Shown: in pieces, positions 19,402 to 27,528 of the stretch | Position numbering within the stretch: the first letter of the stretch is position 1 | Layout: each line of letters opens with the position of its first letter | Assembly: GCA_034408895.1 (NCBI GenBank) | Contig: JAWXCI010000011.1 | Coordinates: 20,180 to 84,179, forward strand | Reading direction: 5' to 3' | DNA: 64,000 bases | Origin: UBA4660 sp034408895 | GTDB taxonomy: Bacteria; Bacteroidota; Bacteroidia; Flavobacteriales_D; Sanyastnellaceae | The notes under the pieces: model-generated | Told to the model about the DNA's origin: nothing | Databases searched by the model: none | The model's input: the letters and a program-made list of their open reading frames with translations, nothing else | Program-made: the position numbers and the translations under genes

Positions 19402-21807
19402 ATGAAACGCACAATTAAAAAAGCAGCAGTACTCGGCTCTGGAGTAATGGGCTCCCGAATCGCTTGCCATTTTGCCAACATTGGACTAGAAGTGATTCTA
19501 TTGGACATCGCCCCAAAAGAACTTTCTGAAGCAGAAAAAGCAAAAGGCCTGACCTTGGAAAATTCCATTGTCCGCAATCGCGTTGTAAACGATGCATTGC
19601 AATCGGCCATCAAATCCAACCCCTCCCCGATTTACCGCCAAAGATTTGCGAAACGCATCAAAACCGGAAACTTCGATGATGACATGCAATTGCTAAAAGA
19701 CTGCGATTGGATTATCGAAGCAGTAGTTGAACGACTCGACATCAAGAAATCTGTTTTTGAAAAAGTGGAGGCGCACCGAAAACCTGGCTCACTCATTACA
19801 TCAAACACTTCAGGCATTCCAATTCACACACTGATTGAAGGGCGCAGCGAAGACTTCCAAAAGAATTTTTGCGGGACTCACTTCTTCAATCCGCCCCGCT
19901 ACCTGAAACTTTTAGAATTAATTCCATCGCCAAAGACATCACTTGATGTGATTTCTTTCTTCCAGGATTACGGTCAGCGCTATCTGGGAAAAGTGGTGGT
20001 GAACTGCAAAGACACTCCCGCCTTCATCGCGAATCGTGTTGGCGTATATAGTATACAGGCATTGTTTCATTTGGTAAAGGAAATGGGACTGACCGTGGAA
20101 GATGTAGACAAACTCACCGGCCCAGTCTTAGGCAGGCCGAAGAGCGCAACGTTCCGCACTTGTGATGTGGTCGGTCTCGACACACTTGTTCATGTAGCGA
20201 ACGGAGTGCGCGAAAATTGTCCGAACGATGAAGCGCGTTCTGTTTTCGAAATCACTGACTTCGTGAAGAAGATGGTCGAGAACAAATGGATTGGCGACAA
20301 AACGAAACAGGGTTTTTACAAGAAAATTAAAAACGAAAAAGGCGAAAGTGAAATTCTGAGTTTGATTCTCACCACATTGGAATACGGGGCGCAGGTGAAA
20401 TCAAAATTCGCCACGCTCGAAGCCACAAAAGCCGTTGACGATTTGAATAAACGTTTGCCGATGTTGTACAACGGCAGCGACAATGCTGGCGAGTTTTACA
20501 AGAAATCTTTCGCGGGATTGTTTGCTTACGTCAGCAACCGAATTCCCGAAATCAGCGACAATCTTTTCAGCATTGATGACGCGATGAAAGCCGGATTTGG
20601 CTGGCAGTTGGGGCCATTTGAGAGTTGGGATTTGGTAGGTGTTGAACAAGGAATTAAAGACGCTGAAGCAAACGGCCACGCAGTTGCCTCATGGATAAAG
20701 GAAATGATTTCATCTGGCATAAAATCTTTTTACAAACTCGAAGACGGCAAGAAATTTTTCTATGACATCGCTTCGAAATCATACCAGCAAATTCCTGCAC
20801 CAGAAAAACAAATCGTGCTTTCACAATTGCCTGAGAGCGCTGTGGTCTGGAAAAACTCAGCGTCTGTGATTCGTCATTTGGGCGATGGTATTTTGTGTTG
20901 TAGTTGGTACACCAAGATGAACACCATCGGTGGCGAAGTGATAGAAGGATTAAACAAGGCAATTGACCTTGCAGAAAAAGACTATCGAGGCCTTGTGCTT
21001 TACAACGATGGAGATAATTTCTCTGCCGGTGCAAACGTTGGACTCATCTTCATGCTAGCTGCCGATCAGGATTACGAAGAACTGGACATGGCCATCCGCG
21101 CATTCCAGAATGTGGTTATGAGAATGCGTCACTCGTCAATTCCAGTTGTGGGTGCGCCACACAATCTCGCTCTTGGTGGTGGCTGCGAATTGAATTTGCA
21201 CGTGGACAAAGTGGTGGCTCACGCGGAACTCTATATGGGACTTGTCGAGTTTGGTGTCGGCATAATTCCCGGTGGCGCAGGCACAAAGGAATTTGCGTTG
21301 CGTTGCAGCGATGAATTCCACGATGGTGACATAAAACTCAACACTTTCCGCAATCGTTTCCTCACCATCGGCCAGGCGAAAGTTTCTACTTCCGCTTACG
21401 AAGCATTCGACCTCGGCTATCTCCGTCATGGCATTGATGAAGTGATCGTAAGTCGTGAACTTCAACTTGCCAGAGCGAAAGAAGCCTGCCTCGAACTCGC
21501 GGACGCTGGCTACACACAACCCACATTGCGCAAAGACATAACAGTCCTCGGACAAGAAGCTCTGGGTATTGTCTATGTCGGGGCAAACACGATGAAGAGT
21601 GGCAACTACATCAGCGAACACGACCAACTCATTTCAGAGAAGTTGGGATTTGTTCTCGCAGGTGGCGATGTGAGTGCTGCAACACAGGTGAGCGAACAAT
21701 ACCTGCTCAACCTTGAGCGTAAAACATTTTTAGAACTTTGTATGCAACGCAAGACACTTGAACGCATGCAATCACTTATAGCTACCGGAAAAATTTTGAG
21801 GAACTGA
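19402..21807 (+). CDS. fadN: 3-hydroxyacyl-CoA dehydrogenase / enoyl-CoA hydratase (FadN type)
   Basis: An 801-residue bifunctional enzyme. The NAD-binding dehydrogenase is N-terminal (GSGVMGSRIACHFANIG at about residues 12-28; HFFNPPRYLKLLE; a second 3HCDH C-domain up to about 470). The crotonase domain is C-terminal (AGANVGLIF; HNLALGGGCELNLHVD; GVGIIPGGAGTKE). This order and length match FadN of Bacillus (about 789 residues) rather than proteobacterial FadB, which has the hydratase first. It converts enoyl-CoA through L-3-hydroxyacyl-CoA to 3-ketoacyl-CoA, the substrate of the thiolase encoded downstream. Its stop overlaps the next start as TGATG. Confidence 0.93.
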   Translation: MKRTIKKAAVLGSGVMGSRIACHFANIGLEVILLDIAPKELSEAEKAKGLTLENSIVRNRVVNDALQSAIKSNPSPIYRQRFAKRIKTGNFDDDMQLLKDCDWIIEAVVERLDIKKSVFEKVEAHRKPGSLITSNTSGIPIHTLIEGRSEDFQKNFCGTHFFNPPRYLKLLELIPSPKTSLDVISFFQDYGQRYLGKVVVNCKDTPAFIANRVGVYSIQALFHLVKEMGLTVEDVDKLTGPVLGRPKSATFRTCDVVGLDTLVHVANGVRENCPNDEARSVFEITDFVKKMVENKWIGDKTKQGFYKKIKNEKGESEILSLILTTLEYGAQVKSKFATLEATKAVDDLNKRLPMLYNGSDNAGEFYKKSFAGLFAYVSNRIPEISDNLFSIDDAMKAGFGWQLGPFESWDLVGVEQGIKDAEANGHAVASWIKEMISSGIKSFYKLEDGKKFFYDIASKSYQQIPAPEKQIVLSQLPESAVVWKNSASVIRHLGDGILCCSWYTKMNTIGGEVIEGLNKAIDLAEKDYRGLVLYNDGDNFSAGANVGLIFMLAADQDYEELDMAIRAFQNVVMRMRHSSIPVVGAPHNLALGGGCELNLHVDKVVAHAELYMGLVEFGVGIIPGGAGTKEFALRCSDEFHDGDIKLNTFRNRFLTIGQAKVSTSAYEAFDLGYLRHGIDEVIVSRELQLARAKEACLELADAGYTQPTLRKDITVLGQEALGIVYVGANTMKSGNYISEHDQLISEKLGFVLAGGDVSAATQVSEQYLLNLERKTFLELCMQRKTLERMQSLIATGKILRN

Positions 21808-22292
21808 TGAATAGCTATTATGAAATTGTAAAACACTTGAATGCGAAAAATGTTCGCTACATGGTTGCGGGGGGATTTGCTGCGAACATTTATGGTGTGC
21901 AGCGCGGCACAAGGGATATTGACTTGATCATTGAATTTGAGAAAGAGAATCTTCTGACTTTTGAACAGATTGTAAAATCGCTTGGGTTTCGCGAACGGGT
22001 TCCTGTATTTGCAAGGGATCTTTGGGACAGCGCATACCGGAAGAAGTTGCGGGTTGAACATAATATGCTTGCATTTTCTTATCATGATATTCAGCGGGGC
22101 GTGTTGATAGTTGATGTTATTTTAAATGCGCCTCGTTCATTTGAAGAAATGTGGAATGAAAAGCATGTTCGATATGATCAGAATATTCCCATCAACCTTG
22201 TCTCAATTGATCACCTGATTGAAATGAAGGCCGCAGCAAATCGCGAACAAGACCAATTTGACATTGTTCAATTGAAAAGAATCCGTGGATAG
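21807..22292 (+). CDS. Nucleotidyltransferase-fold protein (DUF6036/AbiEii-like)
   Basis: A 161-residue protein. The nucleotidyltransferase signature is clear: MVAGGFAANIYGVQRGTRDIDLII (about residues 19-42), with the G-G of the P-loop-like turn and the D-x-D pair (D37, D39). A third acidic position is likely in LIVDVIL (about residue 92). Similar single-domain proteins are annotated as DUF6036 or AbiEii-type transferases, and relatives act as toxins that nucleotidylate RNA or protein. It starts inside the fadN stop codon and is overlapped by a small gene at its 3' end. This makes a two-gene cassette within a metabolic operon. Toxin function is speculative. Confidence 0.75.
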   Translation: MNSYYEIVKHLNAKNVRYMVAGGFAANIYGVQRGTRDIDLIIEFEKENLLTFEQIVKSLGFRERVPVFARDLWDSAYRKKLRVEHNMLAFSYHDIQRGVLIVDVILNAPRSFEEMWNEKHVRYDQNIPINLVSIDHLIEMKAAANREQDQFDIVQLKRIRG

Positions 22293-22536
22293 CACAAAGA
22301 AATACGACCACCAGGAAGCCTGGCAACCAATTGTTTCTGACAAGCAGGAGCAATACGGCAATCGTGGTTACGTGGAAATAATGAACTGGATCGAAGAATT
22401 TCAGGAATTCACTTCAGGATTTCAAACACTTGAAGACGTGAAAAATTCCATAAAGAACAAAGGCCAGAAATACGGTGATTACACAGAACAGGCAATTGAG
22501 GCCACATACAAAATCAGGAAAGGAAAAAAACCATGA
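22285..22536 (+). CDS. Small acidic partner of the nucleotidyltransferase, unknown function
   Basis: An 83-residue protein starting at GTG 22285, which overlaps the end of the preceding gene by 8 bp; its stop overlaps fadA by 4 bp (ATGA). It is hydrophilic and helical, with aromatic residues (EAWQPIV, EIMNWIEEFQEF) and a basic tail KIRKGKK. No family is recognised. The double overlap implies translational coupling on both sides. Pairing with a nucleotidyltransferase suggests an antitoxin or an accessory subunit, but no motif proves it. Confidence 0.6.
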   Translation: MDSTKKYDHQEAWQPIVSDKQEQYGNRGYVEIMNWIEEFQEFTSGFQTLEDVKNSIKNKGQKYGDYTEQAIEATYKIRKGKKP

Positions 22537-23708
22537 ACGCATACATCATAGCAGGCTACCGCACTGCAGTCGGCAAAGCGCCACGCGGTGTTTTCAAAAA
22601 CTTTCGTGCGGACGACCTTGGCGCAATCGTCATTAAAAGACTCATCAGCGATCTTCCACAGCTCGACAAAACACGTATTGACGATGTGATTGTCGGCAAC
22701 GCCACACCCGAAGCAGAGCAGGGCCTCAACGTGGGTCGAATGATTTCGCTGATGGGATTGGATACCGACAAAGTTCCGGGTATGACGGTGAATCGTTATT
22801 GCTCCAGCGGACTGGAAACGATTGCGATTGCCTCTGCGAAAATTCATGCGGGACTTGCCGATTGCGTTATCGCAGGAGGTGTGGAAACCATGTCGCCCAT
22901 TCCGTTTGGCGGATGGCGCATTGTTCCCAATGCTAGAGTCGCGAAAGAAAATCCAACGTGGTATTGGGGCATGGGATTGACGGCAGAAGCCGTTGCGCAG
23001 GACTACAAAGTTTCGCGCGAAGACCAGGACGCGTTTGCATTGCACTCGCACCAGAAAGCCATTGCTGCCATTGAAAGCGGGAAGTGGAAAGATGAAATTG
23101 TTCCAGTACCCGTGACGGAAGTTTTTCTTGACGCAAACGAAAAAAGACAAGAACGCACTTACACCGTTGACACCGATGAAGGCGCACGCAAAGACACTTC
23201 GCTGGAAGCACTGGCCAAATTGAAACCTGTGTTTGACGCGAAAGGCAGCGTGACAGCCGGCAACTCATCACAGACTTCTGATGGCGCTGCGTTCGTGATG
23301 GTGGTATCAGAAAAAATGTTGAAGGAGTTGAACGTTAAGCCGATTGCACAACTGAAAAGTTATCACGTGGCCGCACTTGAGCCGCGCATTATGGGTGTCG
23401 GGCCTATCTACGCAGTACCGGGCGCTTTGCAACGCGCAGGCATGAAGTTGCAAGACATAGAACTCTTTGAGTTGAACGAAGCATTTGCCTCACAATCTCT
23501 CGCGGTGATTCGCGAACTCGGTTTGAACCCCGACATCGTAAACGTGAACGGTGGGGCGATTGCACTCGGCCATCCACTCGGCTGCACAGGTGCAAAACTT
23601 TCTGTTCAACTCTTTAACGAAATGCGCAGAAGAAAAAACAAATACGGAGTGGTGACGATGTGTGTGGGAACGGGGCAGGGAGCTGCGGGGGTGTTTGAGA
23701 TAATGTAA
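22533..23708 (+). CDS. fadA: Acetyl-CoA C-acyltransferase (3-ketoacyl-CoA thiolase)
   Basis: A 391-residue thiolase of normal length. The nucleophilic Cys lies in VNRYCSSGLETIAIA (about residue 90). The thiolase signature NVNGGAIALGHPLGCTGAKL, with the catalytic His, is near residue 345-355, and the second Cys is in VVTMCVGTGQGAAGVFE. It cleaves 3-ketoacyl-CoA with CoA in the last step of beta-oxidation. The gene overlaps the small gene upstream (ATGA) and precedes the four-helix-bundle insertion and fadE, keeping the fadN-fadA-fadE order. Confidence 0.95.
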   Translation: MNAYIIAGYRTAVGKAPRGVFKNFRADDLGAIVIKRLISDLPQLDKTRIDDVIVGNATPEAEQGLNVGRMISLMGLDTDKVPGMTVNRYCSSGLETIAIASAKIHAGLADCVIAGGVETMSPIPFGGWRIVPNARVAKENPTWYWGMGLTAEAVAQDYKVSREDQDAFALHSHQKAIAAIESGKWKDEIVPVPVTEVFLDANEKRQERTYTVDTDEGARKDTSLEALAKLKPVFDAKGSVTAGNSSQTSDGAAFVMVVSEKMLKELNVKPIAQLKSYHVAALEPRIMGVGPIYAVPGALQRAGMKLQDIELFELNEAFASQSLAVIRELGLNPDIVNVNGGAIALGHPLGCTGAKLSVQLFNEMRRRKNKYGVVTMCVGTGQGAAGVFEIM

Positions 23709-23709
23709 A

Positions 23710-23751
23710 GGGTATTGGGTAGTGAGTATGGGGTATTGAGATATGAAAATG
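23710..23751 (+). repeat. Heptamer repeat, left flank of the four-helix-bundle gene
   Basis: Consecutive 7-mers GGGTATT, GGGTAGT, GAGTATG, GGGTATT, GAGATAT and GAAAATG run from 2 bp after the fadA stop to 12 bp before the next start. The reverse complement of the same word lies on the other side of the gene (24205-24232), so the two can pair in the transcript. Confidence 0.75.
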
Positions 23752-23762
23752 CAAGAAGGAAT

Positions 23763-24131
23763 ATGCACAAACTCGAAGACTTAAAAATCTGGCACAAGCC
23801 AAACGATATTGTGCTGCTTACTTATGAATTGGTTAAGGAATTTCCCAAGGATGAGTTGTATGGACTAACAAGTCAGATGAAACGCAGTGCCATTTCTATT
23901 GCATCCAACATTGCAGAAGGTGCTGGTAGAAACCCGCCCGGAGAATTCGTTCAATTCCTCGGAATGGCCAATGGCTCACTCTATGAGTTGCAAGCCCAAT
24001 CTATCCTCACCTCAAAACTCAGCTTTGGTTCAAAAGAAAATATTGAAGTTCTCCTAAATGAAATCAACTCGTTACAAAAAATGATATACAACCTAAGAAT
24101 CCGCAATAGAAAACCAATTTCCAAACCCTAA
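23763..24131 (+). CDS. Four helix bundle protein (23S rRNA intervening-sequence protein family)
   Basis: 122 residues from the ATG at 23763; the longer frame from 23715 translates the repeat and is not credible. The family pattern is unmistakable: LEDLKIWHKPNDI, then LTSQMKRSAISIASNIAEGAGR with the conserved SNIAEG, then FLGMANGSLYELQAQ. Such proteins were first found encoded inside intervening sequences of 23S rRNA genes, elements whose ends pair as a stem; their molecular role is unknown. Here the gene sits between fadA and fadE and is bracketed by complementary heptamer repeats. It therefore looks like a small inserted element rather than a pathway gene. Confidence 0.88.
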   Translation: MHKLEDLKIWHKPNDIVLLTYELVKEFPKDELYGLTSQMKRSAISIASNIAEGAGRNPPGEFVQFLGMANGSLYELQAQSILTSKLSFGSKENIEVLLNEINSLQKMIYNLRIRNRKPISKP

Positions 24132-24204
24132 AGAAGAACCTCAAAACCAATAGTCGTTTACCAATTCTCACATTTCAATGCCCAAATCCCACTTAGTCCT
24201 TTCT

Positions 24205-24232
24205 CAATACCCAATACTCAATACCCAAATCC
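24205..24232 (+). repeat. Heptamer repeat, right flank of the four-helix-bundle gene
   Basis: Four 7-mers, CAATACC, CAATACT, CAATACC and CAAATCC, end one base before the fadE ATG. They are the inverted version of the left-flank words. A looser copy is at about 24174-24190. Confidence 0.75.
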
Positions 24233-24233
24233 A

Positions 24234-26012
24234 ATGAACAAAGCAATAACCGGAGGAGAGTTCCTCATAAGAGAAACAAGTTCAAACGAAGTATTCATTC
24301 CCGAAGAATTTTCAGAAGAGCAACTCATGATGAAAACAACCTGCGAGGATTTTGTCGCGCGGGAAATTGTTCCAAAGTTGGACGCTATTGACCACCAGGA
24401 AGAAGGCCTCATGCAATCCATCCTCGACAAAGCCGGGGAGCTTGGCCTGCTGGGCATTTCCGTGCCGGAGGATTTGGGCGGCATGGGCATGGATTTCAAA
24501 ACGAGTATGCTGGTGACTGAAGCATTGGGAGCAGGACATTCGTTCAGCGTGGCTTATGGTGCGCACACGGGAATCGGTACGCTGCCCATTCTTTATTATG
24601 GCAATGAAGAACAGAAAAAGCGTTTTGTTCCGAAGCTTGTAAGTGGCGAATGGAAAGGTTGCTACTGCCTGACCGAACCCGGCAGCGGCAGTGATGCCAA
24701 CAGCGGAAAAACAAAAGCAGTGTTGAGTGACGATGGAAAAAACTACATCGTCAACGGCCAAAAAATGTGGATTACCAACGCAGGTTTTGCGCATGTGCTC
24801 ATCCTGTTTGCGAAGATTGATAGCGATGAAAATCTTTCCGCATTCATCCTCACACGCGACATGGAGGGAATCACTTTCAATGCCGAAGAAAAGAAGATGG
24901 GTATTAAAGGTTCAAGCACGCGGCAGATATTTTTCAATAACGTGAAAGTGCCGGTGGAGAACCTGTTGAGCGAACGCGGCAACGGTTTCAAAATCGCGGT
25001 GAACATTCTGAACATCGGCAGGATAAAACTGGGTGGCGGTGTGCTGGGCGGTTCCAAGGCCACACTCACTGACGCGATTCATTACGCCAATGAGCGCCAG
25101 CAATTCGGCAGGCCGATTATGAAATACGGAGCCATCCGCCACAAGATTGCCGATATGGCCATTCGCATTTATGCGCTTGAATGCGCAGTGTATCGCGCCA
25201 CACAAAATATTGATGACGCCATCGTTTCATTGGCTGCCGGAGGCGTGGAAAAAGGTAAAGCAGTTTTGAAAGGCATTGCTTCGTTTGCACCTGAATGCGC
25301 GATACTGAAAGTGTTCGGCAGCGAGGTGCTGGACTTTGTGGTGGATGAAGCATTGCAGATTCATGGGGGAATGGGATATAGCGCTGAAACCCATGTGGAG
25401 CGGGCCTATCGTGACGCGCGTATCAACCGCATTTTTGAAGGCACCAACGAAATCAACCGCCTGCTCACGGTGGACATGATTCTGAAAAAAGCTATGAAAG
25501 GGGAACTTGATTTGATGACACCCGCCATGAAAGTTGCAGGTGATTTGATGAGTATCCCCGACTTTGGCGAAAGCACCAACGATGTGTTTGAACAACACAA
25601 AAAGTACCTGGTGAATTTCAAAAAAGCGATACTGATGGTGGCAGGTGCGGCAGTACAAAAACTGATGATGACACTGGACAAAGAGCAAGAGATTCTGATG
25701 AATGTAGCCGACATGATTATACAGACTTACATCACTGAAAGCACATTGCTGCGCACAGAAAAACTGGTTACACTACGCGGTGCTGACAAATGCAAAGAGC
25801 AAATCGAAATGATGAAAGTTTTCTTTTATGACGCTTCGGAAATCATTGGCCGCGCTGGCCGCGAGGCGCTCTACGGCTTTGCCGAAGGCGATGAACAACG
25901 CATGATGTTGATGGGAATAAAGCGCTTTACCAAGATGGAAATATTCAATGTGAAAGAAACGAGAAGAGTGATTGCTGCAAAATTAATAGTCGAAAATGCC
26001 TATTGCTATTGA
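24234..26012 (+). CDS. fadE: Acyl-CoA dehydrogenase (long FadE type)
   Basis: A 592-residue protein, the length of Bacillus FadE (about 594). It has the N-terminal helical domain (PKLDAIDHQEEG), the middle beta domain with the FAD/acyl motif CYCLTEPGSGSDANS and KMWITNAGFAHV, and the C-terminal helical domain (RQQFGRPIMKYGAIRHKIADM; QIHGGMGYSAETHVERAYRDARI; IFEGTNEINRL). A 150-residue extension follows, typical of this subgroup. It performs the first oxidation of beta-oxidation and passes electrons to an electron-transfer flavoprotein not encoded here. It is the last gene of the fad cluster; the 29-bp palindrome array begins 10 bp after its stop. Confidence 0.93.
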   Translation: MNKAITGGEFLIRETSSNEVFIPEEFSEEQLMMKTTCEDFVAREIVPKLDAIDHQEEGLMQSILDKAGELGLLGISVPEDLGGMGMDFKTSMLVTEALGAGHSFSVAYGAHTGIGTLPILYYGNEEQKKRFVPKLVSGEWKGCYCLTEPGSGSDANSGKTKAVLSDDGKNYIVNGQKMWITNAGFAHVLILFAKIDSDENLSAFILTRDMEGITFNAEEKKMGIKGSSTRQIFFNNVKVPVENLLSERGNGFKIAVNILNIGRIKLGGGVLGGSKATLTDAIHYANERQQFGRPIMKYGAIRHKIADMAIRIYALECAVYRATQNIDDAIVSLAAGGVEKGKAVLKGIASFAPECAILKVFGSEVLDFVVDEALQIHGGMGYSAETHVERAYRDARINRIFEGTNEINRLLTVDMILKKAMKGELDLMTPAMKVAGDLMSIPDFGESTNDVFEQHKKYLVNFKKAILMVAGAAVQKLMMTLDKEQEILMNVADMIIQTYITESTLLRTEKLVTLRGADKCKEQIEMMKVFFYDASEIIGRAGREALYGFAEGDEQRMMLMGIKRFTKMEIFNVKETRRVIAAKLIVENAYCY

Positions 26013-26022
26013 GATTCGGATC

Positions 26023-26104
26023 ATTATAGCCTCCAGAGGCTATAATGGGCAATTATAGCCTCCAGACACTATAATGAGTCATTATAGCCTCCAGAGGCTA
26101 TATT
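26023..26104. repeat. Palindromic 29-bp-period array, three units, upstream of satD
   Basis: Units of 24 bp start at 26023, 26052 and 26081, exactly 29 bp apart, with 5-bp spacers. Unit 1 is a perfect inverted repeat: arm ATTATAGCCTC, centre CA, arm GAGGCTATAAT. Unit 2 has three changes in its right arm and unit 3 has one. The array ends 16 bp before the satD ATG. Confidence 0.95.
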
Positions 26105-26120
26105 CGCCACTTCGGAAAAA

Positions 26121-26747
26121 ATGGAACAGATAGCAGTAATAACAGGCGACATAGCGGGCTTTACCCGCATGAACCAAAAGAAGCGCGACAAATGCCTTGA
26201 TGATTTGAAGCGTTGTTTTGAAGTATTGAAAGAATACCGAAAACAAAACTCATTGCGCGGAAATCCTGAAATATTTCGTGGCGATAGTTTTCAACTGGTG
26301 CTTACAAAGCCAACAAATGCACTTGCGGTGGTATTGCAATTAAAAACATTTCTCGTATTTGAAATCAAGCTGTCTGTGGGTATTGGCACCAGTTCGCCAC
26401 TAAAGAGAAGATCCGGAGAATCAGATGGAGAGGCATTTCATCTTTCCGGAAGAACATTGGATGAGATGAAGTATTCCACTGTTTCAACCTCTTTCAAAAC
26501 AACGAGTAATGAACTGAATGATGAACTTGAAACACATTGCTACCTGCTGGAAGGCATGACCTCCCGGTGGACTATCGTTCAAAAAGATGTGCTGTTCTAC
26601 AAGCTGATTGGATACACGGAAACAGAGATTGCAGAAGTGCTTCACATAAGTCAACCTACGGTAAACGCCCACTCAAAAGCAGCGAACTGGAAAGCAGTGG
26701 AGAGATTGCAGAAAAGATTTAGCAACATCGTTTCATCAATGAAATAG
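26121..26747 (+). CDS. SatD-family protein with C-terminal helix-turn-helix
   Basis: A 208-residue protein. The N-terminal part has the SatD pattern (VITGDIAGFTRM at residues 5-16, a conserved Arg-Gly-Asp-Ser-Phe-Gln block around residue 54, VGIGTSSP), which resembles a nucleotide-cyclase-like ferredoxin fold. Residues about 155-205 form a sigma-region-4/LuxR-like helix-turn-helix (GYTETEIAEVLHISQPTVNAH). SatD is otherwise known from streptococcal acid-stress operons, without a defined activity. The DUF3307 gene begins 8 bp downstream. The pair is bracketed by the 29-bp palindrome arrays, which makes self-regulation through these sites an attractive guess. Confidence 0.8.
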   Translation: MEQIAVITGDIAGFTRMNQKKRDKCLDDLKRCFEVLKEYRKQNSLRGNPEIFRGDSFQLVLTKPTNALAVVLQLKTFLVFEIKLSVGIGTSSPLKRRSGESDGEAFHLSGRTLDEMKYSTVSTSFKTTSNELNDELETHCYLLEGMTSRWTIVQKDVLFYKLIGYTETEIAEVLHISQPTVNAHSKAANWKAVERLQKRFSNIVSSMK

Positions 26748-26755
26748 AAGAGCGA

Positions 26756-27475
26756 ATGGGTACGCTAATTTTTATCAAACTTTTGCTGGCCCACCTGGTT
26801 GGCGACTTCTTGTTGCAGTCGAAAGCAACGGTAGAGGACAAACGAAAAAAGAAAGCGGCCTCAATTCATCTTTACATGCACGGGGTAATGCATGCCGCAC
26901 TGGCATGGTTGCTTTTGTTTGATTGGCAATATTGGTGGGTGGCTATGTACATCTTCCTCATCCACACGTTGATTGATACATTCAAACTGTACTTCGACAA
27001 GCATGGAAGGTGGCATTGCTTTGTGATTGACCAAGCTTTGCACATCGTTTCAATACTGCTTGTTTGGTGTTGGATAAATGACTGGACACTACTCAGTGAA
27101 TGTGAATTCATATTTTCAAATGAGAACTTTTTCGTTGTTGCAACTGCTTATCTTTTTGTGAGCTGGCCTGTTGCCTATCTTATGAAATCAATTCTCAGAA
27201 GTTTTCATTTCAAAAAAGTAGAAGCCGATGAAAGTCTGCAAAACGCAGGTCAGGCTATTGGCATTTTGGAAAGAATTCTCACACTCACTTTTATTCTCAC
27301 TGGCCAGTACGAGGTAATCGGCTATTTGATTACAGCAAAATCATTGCTCCGTTTTCGCGAGGGAACCATTGAAGAGCCTCGTATCCAGACGGAGTACCTT
27401 ATCATAGGAACGCTGCTCAGTTTTCTTTTTTCACTCGTGGTTGGCTTGTCTGTCAAGGCTTTCGGAGCATTATAG
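26756..27475 (+). CDS. DUF3307 membrane protein
   Basis: A 239-residue integral membrane protein. The N-terminal block LLLAHLVGDFLLQS and the His-rich helices (AASIHLYMHGVMHAALAWLL; IFLIHTLIDTFKLYF; VIDQALHIVSILLVW) are the DUF3307 signature. A variable C-terminal half adds four or so helices (VVATAYLFVSWPVAYLM; FILTGQYEVIGYLITAKSLLRF; LLSFLFSLVVGLSVKAFG). The conserved His/Asp residues in the membrane suggest metal or proton chemistry, but no function is known. It regularly accompanies SatD. Its stop codon TAG lies inside the first unit of the downstream palindrome array. Confidence 0.85.
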   Translation: MGTLIFIKLLLAHLVGDFLLQSKATVEDKRKKKAASIHLYMHGVMHAALAWLLLFDWQYWWVAMYIFLIHTLIDTFKLYFDKHGRWHCFVIDQALHIVSILLVWCWINDWTLLSECEFIFSNENFFVVATAYLFVSWPVAYLMKSILRSFHFKKVEADESLQNAGQAIGILERILTLTFILTGQYEVIGYLITAKSLLRFREGTIEEPRIQTEYLIIGTLLSFLFSLVVGLSVKAFGAL

Positions 27476-27521
27476 CCTCCAGAGGCTATAATCGCCCATT
27501 ATAGCCTCTGGAGGCTATAAT
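27469..27521. repeat. Palindromic 29-bp-period array, two units, downstream of the DUF3307 gene
   Basis: Two perfect inverted repeats with the same 11-bp arms as upstream of satD start at 27469 and 27498, again 29 bp apart. The second has centre TG instead of CA. They lie between converging genes and can form stable RNA hairpins in either direction, so they may also end both transcripts. Confidence 0.95.
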
Positions 27522-27528
27522 TTGCTTT

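Noticed and set aside
26023..27521. CRISPR array
   Set aside because: Spacers are only 5 bp, units are perfect palindromes and no cas genes are near. The same holds for the 21-bp and 42-bp arrays.
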